Part shown: in pieces, positions 20,127 through 31,200 of the stretch
How positions within the stretch are numbered: the first letter of the stretch is position 1
Layout of the letters: every line of letters begins with the position of its first letter
NCBI GenBank assembly: GCA_024684375.1
Contig: JAIKWZ010000042.1
Coordinates: forward strand, 78,399 to 142,398
DNA length: 64,000 nucleotides
Direction: 5' to 3'
From: Clostridiales bacterium
Lineage (GTDB): Bacteria; Bacillota; Clostridia; Christensenellales; Aristaeellaceae
The notes under the pieces: model-generated
Database searches by the model: none
What the model saw: the letters and a program-made list of their open reading frames with translations, nothing else
Told to the model about the DNA's origin: nothing
Translations under genes and position numbers: made by a program

Positions 20127-23078
20127 TCAGTTGTTCTGCTTCAGCTTCGTTCCGTATCTGCTCAGCAGATACGCCTGCAATTCGGGGGAAGCCAGCCCGT
20201 CCTCAGTCAGACCCATGATCTGCTGGACCTTTTTTATTGCATTCAGCGTGTTGTTATCGTAGGTCCCGTACGTCGTGCCTGTCTGTGACAGGAGCCCAAG
20301 TTCCACCAGGCGCTTTTGCAGAGTGCCTACTGCCGCGTCCTTTCTCCCCAGGTACATCGCGGTGTAAGTTCCCGAACCGTTCTGATAAGCGGCAGCAGTT
20401 TTGGGAGCATAAGACGAGAAGAGTATCTCCTGAAGTGACGCCGTAGCAACACCGTCCGGCTTAAGACCGATCTGGGACTGGAAACGTTTGACCGCTTCCG
20501 TAGTCTTGGCCAGGTAATTGCCCTTGACTTCACCGTTATGGTATCCCAGCTGCTTCAGCCTTGCCTGCAGCGACTTGACTTTTTCTCCCTTGTCTCCGTT
20601 TTTAAGAGTAGTATATCCGTAACTGCTCACGATCTGACCGCTCTGAAGCGCCAGCTGCGACGTCTTGACATAGCCAACATTGCCGGCAGCGTTTTTTATC
20701 TCCGCCCATTCCCCCGCGGTACGCAGCCAAGTCACCTTTGTCCCGATGGAAAGCGTCCCCAGTGATTTTGAATCAGTCGAGGCCTTTGCGTAAACCTTGA
20801 CTTTTGAAGCCGTTATAACGGCAGCTTTGTTTACCGTAGTTACTGTGACCGTCTGCTGCGTCTGCTGCTGCGTCTGCTGCTGCGACTGCTGCTTGTATTG
20901 CAGGTCGCTCAGATGCATATATCCTATCTGTTCGTTCTTAGTCTGTATCTCTGCCCAAATGCCCCTTGTTCTGAGCACAGTGACCTCGGTGCCTTTTGAT
21001 AGGGTCATCATTGTCTCACTGTCAATGATGCTTTTGTAAACGGCGGCCGATTTACTGCTTACGACAGCGGGCTTGTTTACTGTTACCAGTTTGTCTTCCG
21101 AATTGTAAGGCGCGTTGGATGCATACAGCTCTTTTTGAAGCGAGGGAGAAGCAATACCGGTCTGGTTCTCCCCTTTTTGCTTCTGGAACGCCTTGACAGC
21201 GTTTACGGTGCGGCTGTCAAAAGTTCCGTTGGCGCTGCCTGTAAGATAGCCAAGAGCGATTAGGCGATTCTGAAGTTTTTTAACTTCTTCACCCTTGTCG
21301 CCGCTTTGCAGAGTCGAATAGCTTACCGCGACGCTGCCTGAGGAATTTGCTTTGGCATTTGCCGAGAACAGGTACGCCTGCAATTGAGCAGACGCCACGC
21401 CGGTCTGTGTTTTGCCGTACTCGGCTTCAAACAGTTTGACAGCCTGGGCAGTCCCGTCTCCGTACACGCCGTCCACGGTCCCGCTCAGATAACCTAGATC
21501 CTTCAGACGCTGCTGAAGTCGTTTGACTGCGTCGCCCTTGTCACCGGAACTCAACGTGGAATAGCCGCTCGTCTGGATCGGGTTCTCCTTCGCGCCGGCA
21601 GAAAACAGCGTCTTTTGCAGTGCGTCGGTCGCGATACCTGTCTCCGGCCTGCCGTACGCGGCCTCGAACGCCTTCACCGCGTTCATGGTGGCTTCGTCGT
21701 AACGTCCGTTTATGCTGCCGGAGTAGTAATTCAGTTCTTTCAGCCTTGTCTGCAGATCCTTGACGTCCTGGCTGACGCTTCCCAAAGACAGCTCATTATA
21801 TTCTATCTGAGATGGAGCATATTTTTTCGCGCCATCTGAGAACAGCAGGCTCTGCATAAGCGGAGTGGCGACGCCCGTCTGAGAATATGAGTAAGCCTTC
21901 TCAAACAGCATCACGGCAGTTTTGGTCGCGTTGCCGTAGATACCGTCGGCATTTCCGCTTAAGTATCCAAGCTGTATCAGCCTGAGCTGCAGTTCGTATA
22001 CCTGCTCGCCCTCATCACCCACGCTGAGCGTTGTGTACACTGGAGTGGCTGTGACCTTTGGTTTAGGCGTGGGAGTCAGCACAGTTCCGTATCGCAACGC
22101 GTTTGATGAGAACAGGTAATACTGCAGCGCAGCAGTCGCCACACCTGTCTGCTTCTTCCCGTACGCAGCCTCAAACAGCTTGATCGCCTCGTAGGTTTTC
22201 TCACCGTACAAACCGTCCGCCTTAGAAGTCATATACCCCAGCTCTCTGAGGCGTTTCTGGAGTTTTGTTACAGCTTCTCCCCTGTCCCCGTACTGCAGCG
22301 TCTCATAGTTCCCATACGGGTTTGGGGTCGCAGTAGCTCTGGGTGTCGGAGTAGGCGTCCTGCGCATCTGCTGAGCGGTCCTAGCGTTGGAAGAAAACAG
22401 AAAACTCTGCAGCTCCATCGTGGCAATGCCAGTACGTGATTTATTATAGGCGGATTCAAAATCCTTTACGGCGTCCTCAGTTGCTTTGTCAAAGTATGTG
22501 CCCGTAACTGAGCCCATATAGCCAAGCTCAGTCAGACGCTGCTGCAGTTTGTATACGTCTGAACCGCTGTCACCTCTCTGCAGCGTTCTGAAGCCCTGGG
22601 ACGTCGGGGTAGGCGTGGGCGTGTTAAGAGTAGTTTTGTTATACGGCCTCACGCTGTCGCTGAACAGATAATGCTGCATAAGCTGACTGGCCGTGCCGGT
22701 CTGTTCCCGCCCGTACATCTGTTCAAAGCGTTTGACCGCCGCAACGGTCGCCTGATCAAAGCTGCCGGTAGCCGTGCCCGTCAGATAGCCCAGCTCAATA
22801 AGCCTTTTCTGAAGGTTTTTGACGCTTGCGCCTATACTGCCTAATGACAGCTCTGAATAATCTCCCTCTGTAAGTGTAACGGATTCACCAAGCCAGCCTG
22901 TTACTATACTGGTTTTGGGGGTAGTGATAGCCTGAACGGAGCCTGTGGAAAAAGGCAGATTTATGTCTACGCCGATATCCAGCGGATCCGTGATATCCTG
23001 ATCAGGCCCGCATGAACAAATCAGCACGCAAATCAGCGCTATAAAGATTATGAAGAGGAGTTTTTTAGCCGAGTTCAT
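20127..23078 (-). CDS. Lipoprotein with nine peptidoglycan-binding modules and two SH3 modules
   Basis: A 983-residue surface protein. It starts with MNSAKKLLFIIFIALICVLICSCG, a lipoprotein-like signal (ICSC) behind GGAGG. I count nine PG_binding_1 modules of about 70 residues. Each shows a LxxGDxGxxVxxLQxRLxxLGY core, a YGxxTxxAVKxFE helix, a (K/R)xQTG(V/I)A helix and a closing LFSxxA. Seven modules come first, then two bacterial SH3 domains separated by a Gln/Thr linker, then two more modules. Thr-Pro linkers separate the early ones. No catalytic domain is present, so it is probably a wall-binding scaffold. I placed the start at 23078 rather than 23093 because of the ribosome site. It lies 49 bases downstream of the GT-C-like gene. 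Confidence 0.88.
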   Translation of the reverse strand: MNSAKKLLFIIFIALICVLICSCGPDQDITDPLDIGVDINLPFSTGSVQAITTPKTSIVTGWLGESVTLTEGDYSELSLGSIGASVKNLQKRLIELGYLTGTATGSFDQATVAAVKRFEQMYGREQTGTASQLMQHYLFSDSVRPYNKTTLNTPTPTPTSQGFRTLQRGDSGSDVYKLQQRLTELGYMGSVTGTYFDKATEDAVKDFESAYNKSRTGIATMELQSFLFSSNARTAQQMRRTPTPTPRATATPNPYGNYETLQYGDRGEAVTKLQKRLRELGYMTSKADGLYGEKTYEAIKLFEAAYGKKQTGVATAALQYYLFSSNALRYGTVLTPTPKPKVTATPVYTTLSVGDEGEQVYELQLRLIQLGYLSGNADGIYGNATKTAVMLFEKAYSYSQTGVATPLMQSLLFSDGAKKYAPSQIEYNELSLGSVSQDVKDLQTRLKELNYYSGSINGRYDEATMNAVKAFEAAYGRPETGIATDALQKTLFSAGAKENPIQTSGYSTLSSGDKGDAVKRLQQRLKDLGYLSGTVDGVYGDGTAQAVKLFEAEYGKTQTGVASAQLQAYLFSANAKANSSGSVAVSYSTLQSGDKGEEVKKLQNRLIALGYLTGSANGTFDSRTVNAVKAFQKQKGENQTGIASPSLQKELYASNAPYNSEDKLVTVNKPAVVSSKSAAVYKSIIDSETMMTLSKGTEVTVLRTRGIWAEIQTKNEQIGYMHLSDLQYKQQSQQQTQQQTQQTVTVTTVNKAAVITASKVKVYAKASTDSKSLGTLSIGTKVTWLRTAGEWAEIKNAAGNVGYVKTSQLALQSGQIVSSYGYTTLKNGDKGEKVKSLQARLKQLGYHNGEVKGNYLAKTTEAVKRFQSQIGLKPDGVATASLQEILFSSYAPKTAAAYQNGSGTYTAMYLGRKDAAVGTLQKRLVELGLLSQTGTTYGTYDNNTLNAIKKVQQIMGLTEDGLASPELQAYLLSRYGTKLKQNN
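20150..22900 (-). repeat. Nine tandem PG_binding_1 module repeats
   Basis: Protein-level repeats of roughly 210-330 bp including linkers. The seven N-terminal copies lie at about 21120-22870. Copies eight and nine lie near 20150-20620, after the two SH3 modules at about 20640-21110. The copies differ at many positions, so they are old, not recent DNA duplications. Confidence 0.85.
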
Positions 23079-23127
23079 CCGCTTCCTCCGCATTATGGTT
23101 ACACTGTATTATAAAACTATTACGGAA

Positions 23128-25152
23128 TTATTTCAAGCTCTGGGCTTTATCTGCCTCAAATTTTACCTTTGCCCTGTCCGATACAGCGTATATGGTTATG
23201 TCCTCTCTGTCCCATCCGTTTTCGTAGTTTTCGTGGTAAACTACAGGATAAAGAGCTTCCAGCGCCTGGGTATCGACGGAATACTTGTCCATATCATAAG
23301 ACGTATCCGGCAGCAAAACGTTCCATATATCCGGCAGATCTTTTTCATAACTCGAAACATAAACGTAATCTACATTGTATTTTTCGTAAAGATCCTGAAA
23401 GTCCTGCGGGAATGAAAGCATCAGCACCTCGTCCGCCTCGGCCCTCTGGTAGTCCAGGCCGTGGAAATACAGATAAAGACCGCTGCCGCATACGATCCTC
23501 CTGCCTGCCAGCGCAGCGACAGGGTTATTGTGATTGTTCGAAGTCAGAAACACGCTGTCCTGTTCTGTATTAGTCTTTATATACTCTGCCGCCCTGACCT
23601 GAGGGGAAGAGAAGATCCGATAGCTGCTGTTCCATTCTACCGCGATAGAGATAGCACCCGACGCGGTCGAAACGATTATGAACAGCGCGAGCAGCACGCC
23701 CCTGAGCCTTATCCCCTTGAGCCGCTTGTGTATATCGATCACCAGTGCGGCGCCCGCCGGAAGCATGGCAATATATGCTACATAGAACAGCTTGTTGTTG
23801 TCATACACGTTAGGTTGGAATACAACGGTCTCGGCAAGAATAAACAACAGAAGACTTCCAGCTCCAAGCGCCTTAACACGCCTGTTTTTAGCGCTCAGGC
23901 ACGCCAGAGGAATTAGCACGAACATAAGTCCAACATTTTTTATCCAAAACCAGAAATAATCGTCTATGAGCGTACCGTTGTCATTGTTGACCCAGTTGAA
24001 CAAAAAGCGCAGCGAGCCGCCGCTGAGCGTCTGAGGGAACGTCCAAACCAACAGCTGCGGAAGCGCCAACGCGCAGGCTGTGACTCCGTAAACCGTAAAG
24101 CAGGCCAGTGTCTTAAGTCTGTTATGCCTGTCTCTGATAAGCGTATCAATCCCGGCGCCAAGACTTATAAGACCGAGGCCCAGGAATGAATGAGTATGGA
24201 TCATTGGCATGGTCCCGGCAAGCAGCCCAAGTCCCAGAAAGCTGTTTAAGCTTTTTGTTTTCATTCCCCTGTATAAGAGGTAAAGCGCAGGGATAAGCAC
24301 AAGCCAGCCTGCCATAAGCGTCCTTTGTGGTATGAGCAGGTCGCACAGTGGGTTCACCCACCTAAGATTATATTCAGGCATATTTGCTGGTGCCTGGTAA
24401 TACCCGTTGAGCGCCGTCTTCAGGGCCGAGAAATCTGTGCCTCCGGCCATATCCAAAGTTCCAAGGAAGCCAAACCCGCCGCAGAACAGGAACAGGACTA
24501 ATGCCAATACGCTTGACGCCTTCGAGCGTGTGATCTCATACGAAAACAGGAAAAATCCGAGGTAAACAAGCACCGTCATAAGCGTTCCAGGAAGCACAAA
24601 AGAGAGGTTGAGCGGCGTGCCAAATAAAAGCATGGACGCTGACAGTGCGTCCACCAGGAACGGGTATCCCAACGTGCTCCCGGGCAAAAGCGTATATTCC
24701 GGCGGAAAAGATTGTCCTATAAGCCCTGTAGCAAAGCCCAGGTGCATACACAGATCGCCATATGTGGACTGGCCCACATACAGTGCGCCGTCCTGTTCCA
24801 TGATATTATGAGTGTACTGCAGATAACCGCACAAAACGAAAATAAGCGAGAACAGCAAGCAGATCAACCATATTGGTGGACGAAGGGTAAGATTGTCCGT
24901 CTTTGTTTTTCGTTTGATTCCAGCGATAACCGCAAAGACCGTCAGCAAGATCTCCGCGGCCAATGCAAGCAGCTGCGCGTCAAGAGTAAACCTGAATATG
25001 AAAGCAGCCAGACATGGCAGCCACATCATTTCCACGAAGCCCAGCACAAGACCGATCCAGAGTTTTGTGAGACGATTGGTCGAGCTCATTATCGAGTTTA
25101 TCTGGAAAACGCCTGCCACAAGGTAGACGCACAAAACCAATATACCCAGCAT
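23128..25152 (-). CDS. GT-C-like polytopic membrane protein (putative glycosyltransferase)
   Basis: A 674-residue protein with about 13 to 14 membrane helices and a soluble C-terminal domain of about 150 residues. The acidic-loop motif GDLCMHLG (132-139) lies in an outer loop after the third or fourth helix, as the catalytic Asp does in GT-C glycosyltransferases and DUF2298-type proteins. The C-terminal part has a nucleotide-free alpha/beta look (YIKTNTEQDSVFLTSNNHN...VDYVYVSSYE). This pattern recurs in bacterial polytopic glycosyltransferases that use polyprenyl-phosphate sugars. The substrate is unknown. It has its own promoter and is followed by the wall-binding lipoprotein, so a role in decorating surface polymers is a fair guess. 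Confidence 0.6.
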   Translation of the reverse strand: MLGILVLCVYLVAGVFQINSIMSSTNRLTKLWIGLVLGFVEMMWLPCLAAFIFRFTLDAQLLALAAEILLTVFAVIAGIKRKTKTDNLTLRPPIWLICLLFSLIFVLCGYLQYTHNIMEQDGALYVGQSTYGDLCMHLGFATGLIGQSFPPEYTLLPGSTLGYPFLVDALSASMLLFGTPLNLSFVLPGTLMTVLVYLGFFLFSYEITRSKASSVLALVLFLFCGGFGFLGTLDMAGGTDFSALKTALNGYYQAPANMPEYNLRWVNPLCDLLIPQRTLMAGWLVLIPALYLLYRGMKTKSLNSFLGLGLLAGTMPMIHTHSFLGLGLISLGAGIDTLIRDRHNRLKTLACFTVYGVTACALALPQLLVWTFPQTLSGGSLRFLFNWVNNDNGTLIDDYFWFWIKNVGLMFVLIPLACLSAKNRRVKALGAGSLLLFILAETVVFQPNVYDNNKLFYVAYIAMLPAGAALVIDIHKRLKGIRLRGVLLALFIIVSTASGAISIAVEWNSSYRIFSSPQVRAAEYIKTNTEQDSVFLTSNNHNNPVAALAGRRIVCGSGLYLYFHGLDYQRAEADEVLMLSFPQDFQDLYEKYNVDYVYVSSYEKDLPDIWNVLLPDTSYDMDKYSVDTQALEALYPVVYHENYENGWDREDITIYAVSDRAKVKFEADKAQSLK

Positions 25153-25171
25153 TTAATCCCCTCCTGCTATA

Positions 25172-25200
25172 ATTATACCCATATGCTTCGGCTATTGCAA
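25172..25200 (-). promoter_or_regulatory. Promoter of the GT-C-like gene
   Basis: Minus strand: -35 TTGCAA (25195-25200), 17-base spacer, perfect -10 TATAAT (25172-25177). GGAGG then precedes the ATG at 25152. Confidence 0.75.
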
Positions 25201-25215
25201 GCTGAGCACAGGCAT

Positions 25216-25248
25216 TAAAAGGGCAGGAAGGAGACCCTTCCTGCCCTT
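25216..25248 (-). terminator. Terminator of the giant surface-protein gene
   Basis: Perfect 13-bp stem AAGGGCAGGAAGG / CCTTCCTGCCCTT. On the minus strand it is followed by TTTTAATG. It lies 13 bases past the stop codon. Confidence 0.88.
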
Positions 25249-25261
25249 ACAGCAATGTGCT

Positions 25262-28200
25262 TTAGTATGTGCTCATGCTGGCGAGCGCAGTGCAGTTCTT
25301 AAATGCTCTGGCGCCGATCTCTTTTACCGTGGAAGGCGTCTTCACGGATGTAATGGTTGAATAACCCATAAACGCCTCGTTATCGATCCTCATTACAGTT
25401 GCGCCGTTCATGACCTTGGGGATAGTTACCGCGGTCAGACCATCGGCGAGCGTGACGAGCCTTACGCTTGCGCCCAGCTGCCCCTGCACCTGTGTGATCA
25501 CGTATTCCCAGACGTTCCCGCCGGAGGCAAAGCTGATCGTTTCGCTCACGCTCACCGTGGAAGTGACTTCTGCGGTCACTTCGTCCACATCAGTAATAAC
25601 TACGTGGAGCTGGTAATCGCCGTTTGCATCAGCAGCGACGCTGATACCTGTGGAAGGATCATATGCGTTCAGCGAAAGCACCACATCCTCGCCTCGCGTT
25701 ACGCTGATCTGGTACGCCAGCGTACCCATGGCATTGTTTACTCCAAGTTCCCAAACTATGGTGTTGCCTCTCGTAGTCACGGGCAGGTTTGGCGTGGCGC
25801 TTATTGTCAGCGGTCCAAATACCTGAGTATTGACCGTCTTTATGAAGCCTCCGTCGACTGTGGTCACCGTTACGGCAGCAGTGCCGGGCTCGATCGCGCT
25901 TAGCGTGAACTGACCTTCATCCTGCGTCTGCTGAGCGGAAACCACTCCACCGGGATTGACACTAATAAGCACGTGTTGTTCGTCGGCGTTGGCGGGAGCG
26001 ATCGTGTAGGTAATGATCTCGTCAGGTCTGCCCTTACGCATACGGAGAGAGTCAGTGCTCAGTTCTATGCCGGTCACATGCACCGGTTCCACATTGACCG
26101 CATATGTGATCCTGACCGTTTTGCCAAAGGTGTCGGTAACGTCCGCGTACACGTTCGCCGTACCGACGCTTGCGCCTGAAACCTTGCCGCTATCGTCAAC
26201 GCTCGCTACAGACGGATTTTCTGCAGTCCAAACGATCTCCACGTCGGCATCCTCGGGAACGATGACTGGTTCAAGTGTCATTTCGTCGTAGTGGACCAGC
26301 GTGGGTTCCGCATTCTGCGCTGAAGCGCTCACGAGGTGTATCTTTGTCGCAGTCACGGATACCGTTCGGGATTCGGCATCAAGACTGCTGTCGTTGGGAA
26401 TGCAGGTTATCACCGCGCTGCCGCTGTCAGCCACAGCTGTGATCACACCGTTCTGATCTACTGTCACGGCATTCTCATTGGAGCTTGACCAGTGCAGTGT
26501 CTTATCGTCGGCGTTAGCGGGTGTGTAGGTCACCTGCGCAGTGATGTTTCTGCCTCTTTCGAGTTCGATCTCGCTTATCGAAAGCTCGATCTTTTCAAGC
26601 TTCACGGGAGTCACGGTCACCAGGATATGGTCCTGTATGTTTCCGTCAACGCTCGCAGCCGTGATGGTTACGGGTTCATCGCTCAGGTTGAGCGCGGTGA
26701 TCCTGCCTCCCGCGCCTACGGAAACTGCCGACAGATTGCTGCTCGTCCAGGTCACGGTTCTGTTGTAAGCGGTTTCCGGCCCCACTGTTACGCCCAGCAC
26801 GTAACTGTCATAGTGCTGAAGCTCCATTTCGTCAGACTCCAGAACTACTTCTTGTACGTGGCTGTAAACGTACTGTGTGGATTTGACGACTATTCCGTTG
26901 CTGCCCGTAGCGGTGATCGTCGCTTCGCCGACAGACACGCAGGTCGCGATACCGTCTTCGCTTATGTCGATGACTCCGGGATCGCTGGAGGTGAACACGA
27001 CGGTCGCGTTTACGCCGCTGGGCATCACGGGAGTGAACGTCACCTCTTCGCCTTCATAAAGCACGCTTGCGCTCTTGTTCACTGTGAACGCCGTCGGGTT
27101 CTTCTGGACCTTTACGGTTATCAGCGCTGTTTTGCCGTTATGTGTTGTTACCCTGACCCGTGTGCTTCCCACTGCCTTTCCGTAAATGTTTGAAACACCG
27201 GATTTGGTCAGTAGCTTAGTGCTCTCGATCTCGAAAGTATAGGAAGCGGTAGCGCCCTCATTCACCCGGACCAGATTGCTTATGTCATAAGTCTGGCCAA
27301 GTCCGATGGTAAGGGGATTTACCGAGAAGCTGACGGACGTGGGGGCCTTGGTAACGGTCACCTCGCAGGTCGCCGTCTTTCCGTTAGTTGTGGCGGCAGT
27401 TATGACCGCGGTGCCTGCGCTCACGGCAGTAAGCTTTCCTGCGGAAGTGACAGTGACTACTCCAGTATTGTCGGAAACGTAGGTCACTTCGCTGAATGCC
27501 CCGGAGTTGAAATAGTGCGTTAGCGTTTCGGTCTGACCCACGCCCAAAGTCACGCTGGGTTTGTTGAGCCGTATCGACTCAGGCGGGTTGTAGACCGTAA
27601 GGCTGATAGTCCTGGATTTGTTGTTATACGTCTTGGCGGTTATCTGGACCGTGCCGGGAGCCACGCCGGAAACCTTGCCGTTTGAATCTACTGTTGCTAC
27701 GGAAGTGTTGGAGCTGGTCCAGGTTATCGCGCCGGCAGCACCGCTGGGTGAAAGCGTGCTTGTGATCGTCAGACTGCCGTAATCCGCGGTAAGCTTGTTA
27801 TTGGCGGCGGACAGGAAGATCGATGTCGGCGCCGCAACAACTTTGATCGTTCTGGCCGCATAAGCATCGCCGATCGCGCGCATGGTGATCTTCGCGCTGC
27901 CGGCCTTCACTCCCTTTATCCTATAGCCACTTACCGCCACGTAGGAGCTGTTTGAAGTAACAGGCACGATGTTGCAATCGATCTGTTCGCCGTTTTTGTC
28001 ATAAGCCACGGCTCTGTACTCAATGAGCTCACCGACGCCCAAGCTCGTCCTTGTGTTGGATAGCACGATCCTTATTACTTCGAGGGACATGTTGGCGGAA
28101 TACTCTTCGCCAGTACGGCGGTTAGTAGTATTTGCAGTTATCTGGCATTCTCCCGCGGCGCGGGCTGTGATAACACCCGTATCGGGGTCTACGGTAGCGA

Positions 28201-31200
28201 CCGTCTCATTGCTGCTTACGTAAGTTATCACGCCCTTGTGTCCGTCGCTAAGCGTACCCTTGAAGTTGCTGTAAACGTTGCCCACATTTAAGATAAGGCT
28301 GGACATATTCACGCTTATGCTGTCCGGCTCAGGCAGCACGATGACCTTGCACTTGGCCGTCTTGTTGTTGAATGTCCTGACGGTGATAAACGCAACACCA
28401 ACTTCATGAGCTGTAACAAGTCCTGTAGAGGCTTCGACATCAGCGATCTCCGGGTGATCGCTGGAGTACGTGACCTTGCTGATAGTTCCTCTGGGGAATA
28501 CCGGCTTCAGCTGGTAAGTCTCCACTTCGGATATAGTCACATTTGTGGAGTTGAGGCCGACGCTGCCCGGCGCGCGGTAACACTTTGCTGTCACCTTCAG
28601 TGTTACGCCGTTATAGGCAGTAACGGTAATAACGGAAGAACCGACCACCTTGCCTGTAATCACGCCTGCGCCGCTGACCGGGATGTACCCTCTCTTTGAG
28701 GAGCTGAACTTCAGGTCACTTCCTGTCTCTTCCCCGTCCTCGTCGTAGAGCTTGAACTGCCACGCATCTTTTTCACCAACGGCTATTCCGGTTACGCCGT
28801 AGGTCTTAACTATCCTGACAGGCGCTCCGGCGACACGTATAGTGTATTCAGCCTTGTGATACACTCCTGTTGTGGAGTTGTAAACCGTGGCAACGATAGT
28901 AGTCTCTCCCTTGCTGACAGCCTTAACAAGGCCGGAGGAAGGATCGACCTCAGCTATCAGAGGATTGGCACTGTGATAGGTTATGATCCCGCCCCTGTCA
29001 GCAGGCAGAACGGCTTTGATTGTGCGCGTGCCGCCGACGCCCAGCAGTGTCTCTGCCGTCGGGAAGGAAATGGAATCTGCTTCGGGACACACATTTACTG
29101 TGATCACGCCTCGCTTGCCGTTATAGTTTCTGGCATAGATCTTTGCCGTGCCCTGGCTCAGAGCCGTTATTATGCCATCCTCTGTTACGGATACGATCTG
29201 CGGCGCACTGGAGATCCAGGTGACCTGGACATTTGTCGCGTTGCTGGAATTGGCAGTGAGCTTGCGCACCTCATTGACCGCAAGTATGATGCTGGTGCCT
29301 TGGGCGATCGTCAAGCTCTTGGGCTTGGTAAGCACATTAAGCGTAAACGTACGCTTGAATGAGGTGTTTCCGTTGGAAGCAGAAACGCTGATTACCGCCT
29401 TGCCTTTATTGACGCCTGTAACTGACAATCCGCTGAATTTCGCGATCTTATTATTGGAAGACGACATAGTTATAGCCGTCTCCACAGGCTCCCCGTCAGC
29501 ATCATACGCCACAGGAACATAAGTATAGGTTTCACCTACGCCAATCCTGGTAGTAGATTTTGCGAAGCCGATGCTGGCGACCGGTTTATGCACCACCAGC
29601 ATGGTTTGAGCGGTTATATCGGTATCATTTTCTGAGTCGTGAACAGTTGCGATCAGCACGCCGGTCCCTTCGCTAAGCCCCGTTACGACACCGCTTCCGT
29701 TCACGGAAGCTATAACGCCCATCTCTTCGTTGTCGGGAACGATCTCGTAAGTGGCGCTTATTGCCCTGCCAGAGGGAGTAGTCACGATGGACGTGGATAC
29801 CTTCTGACTGGCTCCGCACGCAACGTAATATACATCCTTCGCAAAAGAGATCGCTTCCGGAGCGCTGTTAACGTTGACTGTAATTGAAGCGGTTTTGTTA
29901 TTGTAAGTCTTGACCGTTACCTTAGCGCTGCCGGGATTAACAGCATGGAGCACACCATTGGGCTCAACTGTCACTATATTAGTATTGCTGCTGGTCCAGG
30001 TCACTCTGCCAAACTGTTTGGACCCTACAGTGGGATTAAGGCTGCGCTGTGCGGACACCTGCATGGAAACGGCAGAAGGCAGCTTAATTGTCATGGGTGC
30101 GCTGAGCACCTGCACAGTGAAGCTGGAGCGCATACCGCCTCCGGTCGTGACGGTAATAGTCGCAGTGCCTACGGCGATGCCCTTAACGACGCCCTTCGCG
30201 CTTACGGTTGCGATCTTGGAGTTTGACGTTTTGAAGGTATAGCTTGAATACACCTCGTCCTCGCCGATATAGGTCTTCGGGGACAGGGTCACGCTTTCTC
30301 CTCTGCCCAGCTTTAGCACCGCGGGAGAGGGATTCTCGTAGCCTTTCTGGCCTACGCCCTTAGCGATCGAAGCAAGATTTGGGTCAATAACAGTTGGAGT
30401 GCCGATAGTCTGGACCTCGCAAGTCCCGGTCCCGCCGGCGCACTCGACCGTAACGGTCGCGCTTCCTTCATTTATGGCATGAAGTTTGCCGTTCCGGTCA
30501 ACGGTCACTATATCCTCATTGCCTGAAGAGAACGTGAATCCGCCCCAGTTGCCATTCGGCTCAAGCACAGGCCGCAGCAGGCAACTGGAACCCGACGACA
30601 GCATGAGCGGGTTCAGAACGAAGCTTACTGTCGGAGGTTCGTCGTATACGTTGACCGTACAGCTGAGCGTCTTGCCGTTATAGGAACTGATCGTAATGTC
30701 TGCGCTGCCTTGGCTTAATGTATTGACTGTAAGCGTGAATGCGCCTGACTCATATACGTAAGACACTGTCGCCACAGTTACATCGCTGCTTTCAACGGTC
30801 AGACCGCCAAAGCCGCTGTTGTAATTGAACGATGTCACGACTGAACTGCCCACGACGCGGCTGTACTCGCTTGCCAGTCCCGTCAAACCTGTAGGCGCGT
30901 CATTTACTATGACCTTTTTGCGATACACTGTGCCGTTATCCAGCGTTATAACGCAGTAAGCGGTCCCCTTGGCTTTGCCGGTAAATGTCTGCCCAGCGCA
31001 GGAAAGCACTTTGGGGTTGGAGGAAGTGACTTCAGCGCTTGCCTCAATATCGTTTCCGCGCCCGTCAAGTAAAGTGTAGTCAAGTGTAAGTTTTTCACCT
31101 ACGCCGATATAGACTGTGCTGCCGGCAACCACATGGCCGTCGTCAAGCTGCGCAACGATCTCGACTGCAGCAGGTTCAACATTGATTGTGGTGTTCGCGG

